Source of the DNA: Shewanella putrefaciens
GTDB lineage: Bacteria; Pseudomonadota; Gammaproteobacteria; Enterobacterales; Shewanellaceae
Length of the DNA stretch: 64,000 nt
Direction: 5' to 3'
NCBI RefSeq assembly: GCF_016406325.1
Contig: NZ_CP066370.1
Span: forward strand, 3,286,001-3,350,000
Shown here piece after piece: positions 44,588 through 54,052 of the stretch (positions are counted from its first letter, which is position 1; each line of letters starts with the position of its first letter). The notes below the pieces were generated by a model. It was given only the letters and a program-made list of their open reading frames with translations, was not told the DNA's origin and did not search any database. The position numbers were made by a program, and so were the translations under genes.

Positions 44588-44749
44588 TTAAGCACTATCA
44601 TGGAAGTGACCGTCCGTGGCATGGTCGCTTATTCACATCCATGTGATCGCGACATTAGTATGTCCTATACAGCAGATGCCACGTTCGAGCATACATGGAC
44701 GACTATTTTAAAACCAAAGTCGGCGTGTCACTGGAATGATAGTGCTTAA
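44588..44749 (-). mobile_element. MITE-like element with 14-bp terminal inverted repeats, right copy
   Basis: This 162-base element starts TTAAGCACTATCAT and ends with its exact complement ATGATAGTGCTTAA. The similarity extends inward through GTGAC. It encodes no protein. The same interior, inverted, is at 42741-42895, and GGCGTGTCACTGG is shared with 12301-12390. It closes the accessory segment on the right. Confidence 0.85.
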
Positions 44750-45040
44750 TGGATATGCGGAATTAAAGCTCCACCAATATTTACAAACGCACGAAGGATT
44801 AAGTTGGCATCCCAACTAAACTGCGGACAAAACTGAGTATTCATGATCTCACGCTGCGGTAGATTGCATTAACTCACCAAAAGATTTTTTGTTTACGAAA
44901 AAGTCTTAACCAAACATATCCTCATTGATCAAAATAAGCTGAAAGAGCAAAATGCGCCTCTTGAAGCCGTATGCCAATTCGACTAATGCTCCTGTGTCTA
45001 TGGCAAAATTAAATGTGTTGATTATGTGAAGGTAGGTGCA
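44750..45040. other. Intergenic region ahead of murI, nothing recognised
   Basis: About 290 bases lie between the MITE-like element and murI. No gene, tRNA or terminator is apparent; it probably contains the murI promoter. Confidence 0.5.
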
Positions 45041-45853
45041 ATGGATAGCTCAATATTAGTTTTTGATTCAGGTTCAGGTGGACTGACTGTCGCGGCCGAA
45101 ATAAAAAAGAGAATCCCCAACATACGGCTGAGTTACGTCTCTGACGCTGGCTTTTTCCCGTACGGAAAAAAGCCGCACGATATACTTAAAAAGCGAATTT
45201 TAGACGTTATATCCAAAGCAAGCTCACTGACTCAACCCGATATCATCGTTATCGCCTGCAATACAGCGAGTACCATTGCGCTAGACTTACTTCGTGCTGA
45301 ACTCAATATACCTATTGTCGGCGTTGTCCCTGCGATAAAACCTGCCGCTTCGTTATCAAAATCAAAGGTAGTGATGGTACTTGGCACTCACACCACGGTG
45401 AACTCAGCTTATGTGAAGATGCTGATCACTAATTTCGCCACAGAATGTAAGGTTTTAGTAGAAGACTCTGAAGCGCTGGTTCTCGCCTCAGAGCAAAAAC
45501 TTCTCGGCAATGGGTTTGATCCCGACATTGTAACCCAGGAGATTCAGCGTATTTTTAGCAAACCCGATGCGTTTAATACCGATGTATTAGTGCTGGCTTG
45601 TACTCACTTTCCACTTATCAATGCAGAAATCAAAAATGCCCTTCCCCACCACGTTACCGTCATTGATTCTGGATTAGCCATTGCTAATCGAACGCACTCA
45701 TTGTTGAAAATCGAGCACCAAACGTGTAGCCCGATACTCGATCCAGAAATAACGTTTTACACCACTGGGAATGTAGATTCAGAACAAGCGAAACAAAGCA
45801 AAATTGAAGCACTGCTTCAGTGCTCCATTAAATTTAAGCAGCTGTTATTGTAA
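45041..45853 (+). CDS. murI: Glutamate racemase
   Basis: MurI makes D-glutamate for peptidoglycan. The 270-residue protein has the two catalytic cysteines in their usual motifs, Cys73 (IACNTAS) and Cys187 (LACTHFPL). It also has Asp9-Ser10 in VFDSGSGGLTV and the YGKKP loop. ATG 45041 gives the normal N-terminus, and the in-frame GTG at 45026 is less likely. It lies just to the right of the repeat-bounded accessory segment, which may mark the insertion boundary. No peptidoglycan genes are adjacent. Confidence 0.94.
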   Translation: MDSSILVFDSGSGGLTVAAEIKKRIPNIRLSYVSDAGFFPYGKKPHDILKKRILDVISKASSLTQPDIIVIACNTASTIALDLLRAELNIPIVGVVPAIKPAASLSKSKVVMVLGTHTTVNSAYVKMLITNFATECKVLVEDSEALVLASEQKLLGNGFDPDIVTQEIQRIFSKPDAFNTDVLVLACTHFPLINAEIKNALPHHVTVIDSGLAIANRTHSLLKIEHQTCSPILDPEITFYTTGNVDSEQAKQSKIEALLQCSIKFKQLLL

Positions 45854-45971
45854 TATTTTTAGCTCATTTTTTTTTAACCCGTTGTCAAAGAAATCTAAAT
45901 GATTACCCTAAAAGACACCACGAAATAAATGCTATATACCATCGCCTGATTGTTAAATGTTGGATCTTAAC

Positions 45972-45995
45972 AGGCCGCTATTGCGGCCTTTTTTT
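45972..45995 (+). terminator. Rho-independent terminator
   Basis: AGGCCGC-TATT-GCGGCCT followed by TTTTTT, located 119 bases after murI and ahead of the next gene. Confidence 0.88.
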
Positions 45996-46094
45996 GTATC
46001 AGCTACTTCCTGAAGTGCTTGTCTTCGCATAAAATTCGGCCCGTTTACTGGTGCGCATGAAGCGCAAGTTATCGGTATAAAAAGGTGTAGTTAA

Positions 46095-48149
46095 ATGGAA
46101 CTTTCGATTCGCAGTTTATTCACTGCAGCGGGCATGATGTTGTTATCCTCTTTAACGGTTATTCCTGCGGCAAACGCTGCGGGCAAAGCCGTCCATCCCA
46201 CTGTCGATTTACCAAATGGCCAATGGCTTAATTTCCACCAAAAAGACAATCAAGTATGGAGCGAAATGTCCGACGGCGATGCGCCCGGCATACATCTTGA
46301 TGATTATGGTGCGGCTGAAATTGTGGCCGTTTTTTACTATGACTTTGATAAGGGTGGCGACAAAGAAGTCGTGGTCATGCTTAAAGATGCTGATGGTCAG
46401 CATTTACGGGGTTATGGTTTTGAGGATTCAAAGCTCACTAAACTGCCACGCCTACAAGTGGTGCTGGATGAACTCGCCCCGACGTTATCGTCTTTTACCG
46501 TCAGCGACACCCGCAAAGTGTTAAACCAAATTCCACCGCAGCAATATCGCATAACCTATGATGTTGAGGCGATTGAAGATCCCGCCATTAAAGCGATTAT
46601 CGATGGCTCAACCAAGCTCAAACCAACCTTAATCGGCTATCGCAATGCTAAAGGTTTACCTGCCGATGTGAAAACCGCGGACGAATATAAATTACGTTAC
46701 CCCCTCACCCGCAAAGATAAAGATGCCCAAGGCCGCGAGCATCAATACAGTTTAGTGACTCACTTTTATCGCAATGATTATCGCGAACAACAGGGCAGTT
46801 TTGTGTTGGTGAGCGTTGCCTTTGAAGCCGATGATGTAGACTGGCTAAACAGCGGTGAGGGTGAGATCCCAAAAACGGGCCCAGCTTATGATTACATGAA
46901 TCTCGGTGGATCTTGGGCTGGACTTGCGCTTGAAAGTCATTATGCCCAAGGTCTGCTCGATGGCCCCTATATCGCCTACGATAACCGTAATGCCAATATC
47001 ATGTTGAATGGTCAGTACAAACAAGGCAAAAAAGTCGGTAAATGGATGGAAGCTGACGGCCAAGCAAGCTATTGGGAAGGTGAATATCTTGACGGTAAAA
47101 AGCAAGGTAAATGGATTGCACAGTCCATGTTCGATGAGGCAGATAACTACGGTTTTGCCCATTACAATCAAGGAGTGCTCGATGGCCCCTATGAAATCTA
47201 TGAGCCCGAATATGGCGCAGACACAGGTGAGAAGCGATTGTCTGAAAAAGGCATTTATCGCAACGGCGTCAAAGATGGTGAATGGCTTGAGAGCAATGGC
47301 AATAAAGGTCACTATCAAAACGGCATTAAACATGGCCCTTGGGTAGATAAAGTCTCGCTTGGCGAATACCGCAACTATGTGGGTCAGGGGGCTTACCTTG
47401 ATGGCAAGCGCACTGGCCCTTGGGTATTTAAAACTGACAAGAAATCGCGGATCGAAGTGACTTATCTCAATGGGTTACGCGAAGGTGAAGAAAAACTAAT
47501 CAGCGATGAAAATGTGCTCTTTGCCAATAAGCATTATAAACAGGGCCTGCTCGATGGTCAGAGTATTTGGTACTCAGCACAGGATGTAGTTAGCGGCATT
47601 AGGCACTATCGCAAAGGTGAGTACCATGGCATGCAGGCTATTTTTGATCCTAACCACAATCATAGGCTTATGGAGTTAAGTCATTATGAATATGACGAAA
47701 CCCTGCCAGTCAAACCCTCTCAGGACGAGTGCATTATGCGAGAAAACCCCTATAGCAATGACTGTAAGGATATAGTGAATTCCCCCTATAGAAATACGCC
47801 ATCGCTAAAGCACGGAGAGCAATATTATTATGATAGTAAAGGAAAATTATATAAATTTTCTGACTACCATCATGGTAATCTCATCAGAGAATTTGAATTC
47901 GATGAAGAGGGGCATGTCCAAAAGTTACAAAATAATGAACAGGGGCAAGACAGTCAAATCAGCATCCGCTACAAGAAGGATGGCGGTTATTCACTGTCCA
48001 ACTACAGCGACAATGAGCAACGTGGCTGGACATATGAAATCGATAACAATGGTCGGTTGCAATCCCTGAAGTATTACCACGATGGTGAAAAAAAGGGCTT
48101 TAGCCTCCGCTACAACACAGATGGTAGTTATTCGTTTACTGAAAAGTAA
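46095..48149 (+). CDS. Secreted MORN/YwqK-like repeat protein
   Basis: This is a 684-residue protein with a Sec signal peptide (about 1-28, cleavage after NAA). Residues 30-260 form a domain with acidic stretches that I do not recognise. Residues about 275-520 hold many MORN-like units of the form GxYxxGxxxGxW (for example NGQYKQGKKVGKWMEADGQ and YLDGKKQGKWI). More degenerate repeats continue to the end. Such repeats are seen in YwqK antitoxin-like and membrane-associated proteins. Here the export signal suggests a periplasmic or outer-membrane role. Function unknown. Confidence 0.75.
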   Translation: MELSIRSLFTAAGMMLLSSLTVIPAANAAGKAVHPTVDLPNGQWLNFHQKDNQVWSEMSDGDAPGIHLDDYGAAEIVAVFYYDFDKGGDKEVVVMLKDADGQHLRGYGFEDSKLTKLPRLQVVLDELAPTLSSFTVSDTRKVLNQIPPQQYRITYDVEAIEDPAIKAIIDGSTKLKPTLIGYRNAKGLPADVKTADEYKLRYPLTRKDKDAQGREHQYSLVTHFYRNDYREQQGSFVLVSVAFEADDVDWLNSGEGEIPKTGPAYDYMNLGGSWAGLALESHYAQGLLDGPYIAYDNRNANIMLNGQYKQGKKVGKWMEADGQASYWEGEYLDGKKQGKWIAQSMFDEADNYGFAHYNQGVLDGPYEIYEPEYGADTGEKRLSEKGIYRNGVKDGEWLESNGNKGHYQNGIKHGPWVDKVSLGEYRNYVGQGAYLDGKRTGPWVFKTDKKSRIEVTYLNGLREGEEKLISDENVLFANKHYKQGLLDGQSIWYSAQDVVSGIRHYRKGEYHGMQAIFDPNHNHRLMELSHYEYDETLPVKPSQDECIMRENPYSNDCKDIVNSPYRNTPSLKHGEQYYYDSKGKLYKFSDYHHGNLIREFEFDEEGHVQKLQNNEQGQDSQISIRYKKDGGYSLSNYSDNEQRGWTYEIDNNGRLQSLKYYHDGEKKGFSLRYNTDGSYSFTEK

Positions 48150-48318
48150 ACAAGGAAAAGACGGCCCTAAATTTCTGTAAGAACCCACAATAAAAAGATC
48201 GGGTATAGCTTTATATAGGCGGTATATAGCCGGCACAGTAAAACCCGTGCATAGACTGATATGGTTATCGCCACGATTAACCACAATCAACACTAACAGC
48301 CAAACCCAATAGTGAAAA

Positions 48319-48353
48319 AATCCTAATGCTAAAAGCCCTTTAGCATTAGGATT
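48319..48353 (-). terminator. Terminator hairpin between convergent genes
   Basis: Perfect 15-bp arms AATCCTAATGCTAAA and TTTAGCATTAGGATT surround AGCCC. On the minus strand the stem is followed by a T run, so it serves the acetyltransferase gene. It may also stop the repeat-protein transcript. Confidence 0.82.
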
Positions 48354-48427
48354 GAAAGGATTTTAGACTATCAAGCCACTGATAATAAATACATTAATAA
48401 GCTAGCCCGTTAATACGTTTATGAAAG

Positions 48428-48886
48428 TTACAGCGGCATTCTGTACTCAATAACGCCCGGTTTTTCACCAATCCAGTTATAGAGTTTTTGCGCGGTTAAA
48501 TTTGTTTCCTGTGTATGCCAGTACAGGCGCGCGCAGTTGTGTTCAATGGCCGCTTGCTTTACATACTCAATCAATTGTTTTCCAACATGTTGCCCCCTTG
48601 CCGTTGGGGCAACAAACAAGTCTTCAAGATAACAATAATCCGTTTCGGCCCAAGTAGAACGATGGAAAACATAGTGCACAAAACCGAGTAAGTTTTGGCC
48701 CTCTCTTGCGACGGCGCAATAAATGGGTTCTTGGTCATCGAAAAATCGGCGCCACGTGGCTTGGGTGGTCGCTTCTGATAACGCCACTTTGTAAAAAGTC
48801 TGGTAATCACGCCAGTGTGGTAACCAGAGTGAATAGTCCGTTTCTTGAACCATATCAATGGTCACTGTTAGTGATTGGCTGGACAT
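48428..48886 (-). CDS. GNAT family N-acetyltransferase
   Basis: The 152-residue GNAT enzyme uses acetyl-CoA. The pyrophosphate-binding motif is VAPTARGQHVGKQLIEYV (R/QxxGxG/A type, here RGQHVGK), preceded by CYLEDLFV, and the C-terminal segment is NLTAQKLYNWIGEK. The acceptor substrate is unknown. AAGGAG seven bases before ATG 48886 fixes the start; a longer frame to 49075 would overlap the divergent regulator gene. It is divergent from a MocR regulator with a 117-base spacer, so it is a likely target of that regulator. Confidence 0.9.
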   Translation of the reverse strand: MSSQSLTVTIDMVQETDYSLWLPHWRDYQTFYKVALSEATTQATWRRFFDDQEPIYCAVAREGQNLLGFVHYVFHRSTWAETDYCYLEDLFVAPTARGQHVGKQLIEYVKQAAIEHNCARLYWHTQETNLTAQKLYNWIGEKPGVIEYRMPL

Positions 48887-49003
48887 TAGTGTACTCCTTG
48901 AAATTAAGTAAATGGTCTCAGTTTTACTGAAGCAAGATTCTAGATTCAATTGTGGTACCGCATAAGGTACACTTTTTGCATTTTCTACAGTACCAGTTAG
49001 CAA

Positions 49004-50467
49004 ATGAAAAAACCTCAATCCAATTTCCCTCACTTGCAACTCAAAGATGGCATCCTCAAAGATCAGCTTTATCATGCGTTTAGAGAGGCCATTCTTGATG
49101 GACGTTTACATCCTAGAATGAAGCTCCCATCCAGCAGAGCCTTGTCGGAAACCATGCAGATTTCACGTAACTCAGTACTGCAAGGGTTTGAGCGCCTGAT
49201 TGATGAAGGCTATCTGCTGACTAAACCGGGATCGGGCACTTATGTGTCAGATACCATCCCCGATGAACTGATCGATATTCCCAACAGCTCCCGAGAAAGT
49301 GCTCAAGCCTTTGATTCCAATGTAGACATTAATCCACAGTTAATAGAAATGGCGCGACTGAAAGCGAAGGGAAATACGGACCACAGCCATAGCATGCTTA
49401 ATATTGGCGTCGGATGTGTCGATCTTTTCCCACACCAACTTTGGGGACGGCTGTTAGGCCGAGTTTGGCGGCAATCGCGTAAAACCTTAGGTAAATCAAA
49501 CCATAGCGCGGGGTATTTGCCGCTGCGTGAGGCAATAAGTGATTATGCGCGTTCGACACGCGGCCTCAATTGCACACCTGAGCAGATCATCATAGTCAAT
49601 GGAACTCAGCAGGCCATTAACCTCACGGCGCAAGTCCTCCTCCAACAGGGAGATGAAGTCTGGCTTGATGAACCTGGATATGATGGCGCTTTAGGCGCAT
49701 TTCTCTCACAAAATATGCGAGTTCGTCCTGTGGGTGTTGATGATGAGGGTACAAATATTGCCGATGCGATACAGCGGTATCCTGCAGTGAAACTGGCTTT
49801 TACCGCGCCCTCACACCAATTTCCCCTCGGTGGCATGCTAAGTCTGCCACGGCGATTAGCCTTACTCGATTGGGCCGCTGAGCAAAGGAAATGGATTTTA
49901 GAGGATGACTATAACGGTGAGTTTCGTTACAGCGCCCGCCCAATACAGGCATTACAAGGGCTCGATAAACACCAAAGGGTGATTTATGCAGGTACCTTTT
50001 CCAAGATGCTACTGCCCGAATTGCGACTCGGCTTTTTAGTAGTGCCCTCTAAACTGGTACAGGCTTTCCAGCTAGCAAAGCACTACGCCGATACGCACAC
50101 GGCTCACCTAGAGCAAGCAACATTAGCGCTGTTTATCGCCGAAGGACATTATGCGCGGCATGTTCGCCGAGTGCGAAAAGCCTGCTTAGCGCGCCAAACG
50201 GCGCTAATCGCGGCAATTGAGCAGTATCTGCCTGACAAATTGTCCGTTCAAACCTCAGACTCAGGTATTCATCTGGTCTGTTGGCTAAAGGGCGATTTGA
50301 CCGAAGAAAAAGTGATCAATAAATGCCGCCAACTCAGTTTAGGTGCACAGCCTTTGTCTCGATATTGCCAAGCGCCCTATCCAAGGCAAGCAATCTTACT
50401 GGGCTATGCCGCTCATACGCCTGATGAGCTGCGGGAAAGTATCAAAAAACTGGCGCAGATCCTTTAA
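49004..50467 (+). CDS. MocR/PdxR-like transcriptional regulator (GntR-aminotransferase fusion)
   Basis: This 487-residue regulator joins an N-terminal GntR winged helix (about 10-80, GRLHPRMKLPSSRALSETMQ) to a fold-type I aminotransferase domain (about 110-485). The PLP-binding Lys334 lies in YAGTFSKMLLPELRLGF. MocR proteins sense PLP or amino compounds; PdxR controls vitamin B6 synthesis. No pdx genes are adjacent, so the name PdxR is not justified. The divergent GNAT gene is the probable target. Confidence 0.92.
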   Translation: MKKPQSNFPHLQLKDGILKDQLYHAFREAILDGRLHPRMKLPSSRALSETMQISRNSVLQGFERLIDEGYLLTKPGSGTYVSDTIPDELIDIPNSSRESAQAFDSNVDINPQLIEMARLKAKGNTDHSHSMLNIGVGCVDLFPHQLWGRLLGRVWRQSRKTLGKSNHSAGYLPLREAISDYARSTRGLNCTPEQIIIVNGTQQAINLTAQVLLQQGDEVWLDEPGYDGALGAFLSQNMRVRPVGVDDEGTNIADAIQRYPAVKLAFTAPSHQFPLGGMLSLPRRLALLDWAAEQRKWILEDDYNGEFRYSARPIQALQGLDKHQRVIYAGTFSKMLLPELRLGFLVVPSKLVQAFQLAKHYADTHTAHLEQATLALFIAEGHYARHVRRVRKACLARQTALIAAIEQYLPDKLSVQTSDSGIHLVCWLKGDLTEEKVINKCRQLSLGAQPLSRYCQAPYPRQAILLGYAAHTPDELRESIKKLAQIL

Positions 50468-50476
50468 TATCCAAGC

Positions 50477-50860
50477 TTAAAAAGCCTGAAAGAAAATCCC
50501 GAAAGCACTGAAGATGGCAACAAACCATGTGAGGGATCTTAAGGTGCCTTTGTTGGCAAGATAGAGGATGTGATACACAAAGCGGGCGCCGACATGGACG
50601 ATGGCGAGCCACTCAGTGGTGGGATTCACTTTGCCCGTGGCGATAACCACTAATACGGCTAGGCCAAACACCAGCAATGATTCAAAGGCATTTTGATGTC
50701 CCGCTAAAGCGCGAGCGCCAAAACCGGTTAGCTGTGCTTGCTGAGCACGGGGATGATTATTATCGTAACCACCCGCCTTTGCCATAGCCCAAGCCACTGG
50801 ACCTTTCGCAAGATATGGCAATAACATAGCGATAAATAAGCAAATAAGTAGGGTGTTCAT
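50477..50860 (-). CDS. MAPEG family membrane protein
   Basis: This is a 127-residue four-helix inner-membrane protein. The order and motifs (NHPRAQQAQLTGFGARALAG, HQNAFESLLVFGLAVLV and VHVGARFVYHILYL) fit the MAPEG superfamily of eicosanoid/glutathione-metabolising proteins. The bacterial members of this short type have no assigned substrate. AAGGAAG precedes the ATG. It ends convergent with the MocR gene, nine bases away. Confidence 0.88.
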   Translation of the reverse strand: MNTLLICLFIAMLLPYLAKGPVAWAMAKAGGYDNNHPRAQQAQLTGFGARALAGHQNAFESLLVFGLAVLVVIATGKVNPTTEWLAIVHVGARFVYHILYLANKGTLRSLTWFVAIFSAFGIFFQAF

Positions 50861-50893
50861 GGGTGTGCTTCCTTTTTTATAATGCTTGAGCTT

Positions 50894-51637
50894 TTATACA
50901 AATTGGCCAGCAAAATTCACCAGATTATGCGCTAAGATGGGGAAAACTAAGCTCCCCGTTCTTTCCCTTAACCACAGTAAAATCAAGCCATAAAAGCCAG
51001 TTAATGACATCGACATCAGAGAGAAATGAAATTCGCCAGCGTTATACATAAGACCATGAATAAGACCGAATAACAGCACTAATAGCAATCCAGCGACATT
51101 TATTTGCGCACCCAACAGATTTATCCGACTCGACACTATGGCTAACGAGACAATATAGAGCAGTACGCCTCGAAACATAGGTTCTTCATCAAGCCCTGGC
51201 ATTGTCGCCTGGTACCAAAGTTCTTCAGCATCATAATCTGGGCCATTACCCAGAGTGTAAGACAAGAGTAATTGCAGCACGATAAAAAACATAATCACAA
51301 CAAGGGAGGGAATAACGGCGCCGCGATGTTGCTTAAACGTAAAACCTGCCTCGGCAATTTTAAATTGTTTCTGACTTAAACATAATGCGAATAATGCCAG
51401 CACCCAAAGTAGGATTGCTGCAATTTTACCGCCCCAATTCCATTGTAAATCAGTAAAATAATCATTCAATGGGATCCATTTCCCACCATTAAAAAGCGCA
51501 ACGCCATAAAGAAAGATCAGTGCCAGCGCCACCATAATCCATACAAAATTAATTTTAACTATGCCTTTACGCTCAAGCACAAATGCTATTAGAGCGACAA
51601 TAGCGACATTAATCATTATCGAAATCAATAAATCCAA
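50894..51637 (-). CDS. CPBP family intramembrane metalloprotease
   Basis: This 247-residue membrane protein has about eight helices. The CPBP/Abi motifs are EEPMFRG (EExxxR), then FGLIHGLMYN and a final LAHNLVNF, which together form the putative zinc site of Rce1-like proteases. Bacterial members act in prenyl-protein-like processing or bacteriocin immunity; the role here is unknown. AGGAG eight bases upstream points to a TTG start at 51637 rather than the ATG at 51616. It lies 33 bases upstream of the MAPEG gene on the same strand. Confidence 0.87.
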   Translation of the reverse strand: MDLLISIMINVAIVALIAFVLERKGIVKINFVWIMVALALIFLYGVALFNGGKWIPLNDYFTDLQWNWGGKIAAILLWVLALFALCLSQKQFKIAEAGFTFKQHRGAVIPSLVVIMFFIVLQLLLSYTLGNGPDYDAEELWYQATMPGLDEEPMFRGVLLYIVSLAIVSSRINLLGAQINVAGLLLVLLFGLIHGLMYNAGEFHFSLMSMSLTGFYGLILLWLRERTGSLVFPILAHNLVNFAGQFV

Positions 51638-51816
51638 AATATTCTCTCCTTAGTTTTGTTATTGATCATTCTTCATTGGTTCAGAAATTGTGTTCCGTTA
51701 GCGGGCGTTAAATACTTAGCCCAGTCGCCTGAGCGGTAATATTAAGCAAATAGGCAAGTCGTGGATGACGCGTAGATAGAAGAGTGCAACTCATTCACTA
51801 AGTGCACTCATCTGAG

Positions 51817-52812
51817 TTAACCACCTAGATATTTCGAGAAGAAATCTAAACTGCGTGACCAAGCAAATTCGGCGGTCGTTTTATCATACCTTGCGGTGGA
51901 ATCATTATGAAAACCGTGGTTCACCTTGGGGTAAAGGTAAGCAACATAATCGGCTTTATTGGCTTTTAGCTGCGCTTCATATTCTGCCCAAGTGTCATTA
52001 ATCCGCTGATCAAGCTCAGCAAACTGCAGCATTAACGGCCCTTTTACACGGCTACGCAGTTCGGGTGCGGCGGGCGTACCGTAGAAAGAAACACCAGCAT
52101 TAAGATCATCTGGAATGGTGGCGGCTAACATATTGACGATATAGCCACCAAAACAAAAACCCACAGCGCCGAGTTTGCCACTACTTTGGGGGTGGGACTT
52201 TAAAAAGAGTGCAGCGGCAATAAAATCTTGCTCCATTTTGGCGCGATCCAAATTGCTTTGCATCGCACGGCCCGTATCGTCATTGCCCGGGTAACCACCG
52301 AGGGAGTAGAGCGCATCGGGAGCGAAAGCAATATAGCCTTGCGCCGCTAAACGGCGGGCAACATCTTCAATATAAGGATTAAGACCACGATTTTCATGCA
52401 CCACAAGTACCACAGGGGCTTTTTTATCGGTGTCGTAAATCAATGTTTCAGCAGGTTTACCATCCACTTCAATCTTAAGCAGGCTGCTAGGTACCACCAA
52501 ATAACCGCGCCCCTCACCATAGCCATTTGGAGAAGGAAATTTTACATAGCTGGCTTTAATACTGGGATCATTAAAGGAAACTTGTTCGGCTAAGGCATAG
52601 TTAGGCAGCAATGCGCTGGTAAGGCTTGTCAGGGTAAAACCGAGCGCCACCAGCCCAGCAAGACGAGCCATAAACTCACGACGATCGATAATACCGTGGG
52701 CATATTCGTCATACCAATCGAAGGCTTCTTGTGGAATAGGTTGTTGTGGATTAGTTGTAATCGCACTAGATTGGCTAGCGGTGGGGTGAGGCTGCGTTGG
52801 TCGCTGTGTCAT
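51817..52812 (-). CDS. Dienelactone hydrolase family protein with Tat signal
   Basis: This is a 331-residue alpha/beta hydrolase. A twin-arginine signal is visible (DRREFMARLAGLVALGFTLT), about 50 residues from the start, so it is exported folded to the periplasm. The catalytic triad motifs are Cys in GAVGFCFGGYI, Asp in AELDQRI and His in VNHGFHND, the Cys-Asp-His set of dienelactone hydrolases. GGAG eight bases before ATG 52812 is preferred to the start at 52833. Its substrate is unknown; annotated relatives are often called carboxymethylenebutenolidases. Confidence 0.92.
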   Translation of the reverse strand: MTQRPTQPHPTASQSSAITTNPQQPIPQEAFDWYDEYAHGIIDRREFMARLAGLVALGFTLTSLTSALLPNYALAEQVSFNDPSIKASYVKFPSPNGYGEGRGYLVVPSSLLKIEVDGKPAETLIYDTDKKAPVVLVVHENRGLNPYIEDVARRLAAQGYIAFAPDALYSLGGYPGNDDTGRAMQSNLDRAKMEQDFIAAALFLKSHPQSSGKLGAVGFCFGGYIVNMLAATIPDDLNAGVSFYGTPAAPELRSRVKGPLMLQFAELDQRINDTWAEYEAQLKANKADYVAYLYPKVNHGFHNDSTARYDKTTAEFAWSRSLDFFSKYLGG

Positions 52813-53045
52813 AGATAAAACTCCATTAAACAAGCTAACCGCAGGTATTGATCTTACCTAGCTTGTGGTTCTTAGTGTTAATAAAGAGTAAAGGATTAAA
52901 CACAACGAAGGCAAGCGTATCGAGATAAGGGCTGTTAGCCAGTAAGCACCATAAACTGCTATCGCAAAATTTATGGGATGAGGAGGTTTAGCTCTCGAGT
53001 ATTTCAAAACACTGCCTAAGCAGCATAAAAGGCAAGACAATAGCG

Positions 53046-53273
53046 TTAAACCTCACGGTAAAGCTTAACGAGATAATAAATATCAATTAAAACAATAAAA
53101 AAGTTAACTAGAGCAACGGGGTAGGCATCAATTGCCACCCCATAAGCGACAAATAATGCCGCGCCAATAAGATTCCACCAGCGCAGCTTTTTGATATTCG
53201 ACATCATCAATGAGATAGCAACCACAACCGATGCTAGATAACCTACCCATTCCCAAATTGTGGCGCTCTCCAT
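53046..53273 (-). CDS. YgjV-like small inner-membrane protein
   Basis: The protein has 75 residues and three hydrophobic segments (about 8-26, 33-50, 51-70). The pattern SLMMSNIKKLRWWNLIGAAL with VAYGVAIDAYPVALVNFFIV is familiar from YgjV-type membrane proteins of unknown function. AGGAG five bases ahead of the ATG supports translation. A neighbouring short ORF (52858-53040) has no ribosome binding site and is not called. Confidence 0.72.
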   Translation of the reverse strand: MESATIWEWVGYLASVVVAISLMMSNIKKLRWWNLIGAALFVAYGVAIDAYPVALVNFFIVLIDIYYLVKLYREV

Positions 53274-53388
53274 AGAAACTCCTAATCTCGCTGCAGTTAT
53301 ATCCTTGAATAAGTGTCCTTACATCATAGCTTGCTCGCAAGAATTAGGCATATAAACACACGTGTTTAACAGGATTAAAGAAGCACTC

Positions 53389-53826
53389 TTAGCGTTTTAC
53401 CACCGCCGCCGTCATACGAGAGATACAAGTTAACTCACCTGCACTGTTGTGAATTAAAATTTCCCAGACAGAGCTACGTTTTCCTAAATGAATTGGCTTA
53501 GCGGTAGCGGTTAACAATCCATTACGAGAAGCCCTAAGATGGTTAGCGTTAATCTCTTGCCCCACACAATAATATTGCTCAAAATCCACTGCAAAATTAG
53601 CCGCATAGCTGGCAACCGTTTCAGCAAGTGCCACATTTGCGCCACCGTGCACTATCCCTAATGGATTATGGACTGCGGGTGTTGCAGGCATCGTTGCCTT
53701 TAAGTAGTCATCACCGATTTCACTTATCTCAATCTCTAGGGTTTGCATCAAGGTGCCTTTCCCCCCCATGCCAGCATCTAAACGAGTGCAATCTTCTAAG
53801 GTGATAGGTCTAAACCAAATACTCAT
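53389..53826 (-). CDS. PaaI-family hotdog thioesterase
   Basis: This is a 145-residue single hotdog domain. It contains NPLGIVHGGANVALAETVAS, with the family HGG motif and the catalytic Glu region, then YCVGQEINANHLRASRNG and a final beta region. PaaI-like enzymes hydrolyse aryl- or acyl-CoA thioesters in the cytoplasm. The specific substrate cannot be told. It is monocistronic, transcribed toward the YgjV-like gene. Confidence 0.9.
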   Translation of the reverse strand: MSIWFRPITLEDCTRLDAGMGGKGTLMQTLEIEISEIGDDYLKATMPATPAVHNPLGIVHGGANVALAETVASYAANFAVDFEQYYCVGQEINANHLRASRNGLLTATAKPIHLGKRSSVWEILIHNSAGELTCISRMTAAVVKR

Positions 53827-53983
53827 TTCAACATCCTAGTGAAAAAAACCAGTAGCTAGTTTACTGTGAAGTGAATGAAGTTCAACTGATTAACAAATAC
53901 CACATACGCAAAAAAACGTAAGGAAAAAACCTTGAGTGAACCTTGCAGTTATAACCCTCCAACACGAAAGCATTCAGAAGCAC

Positions 53984-54012
53984 ATAAAAAAGGGATGGTT
54001 ATCCATCCCTTT
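53984..54012 (-). terminator. Rho-independent terminator of exeM
   Basis: On the minus strand AAAGGGATGG-ATAA-CCATCCCTTT is followed by TTTATG. The stem is perfect and begins 41 bases after the exeM stop. Confidence 0.88.
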
Positions 54013-54052
54013 GTTTGAGTTTAACTCACTGATTATACTTGCTCATTATCGC

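Noticed and set aside
48319..48353. 15-bp perfect hairpin as a mobile element end
   Set aside because: A single hairpin between convergent genes with a T run on one side is better explained as a terminator.
52858..53040. 60-codon minus-strand ORF beside the YgjV-like gene
   Set aside because: No ribosome binding site and no recognisable features; it abuts but does not continue the neighbouring gene.
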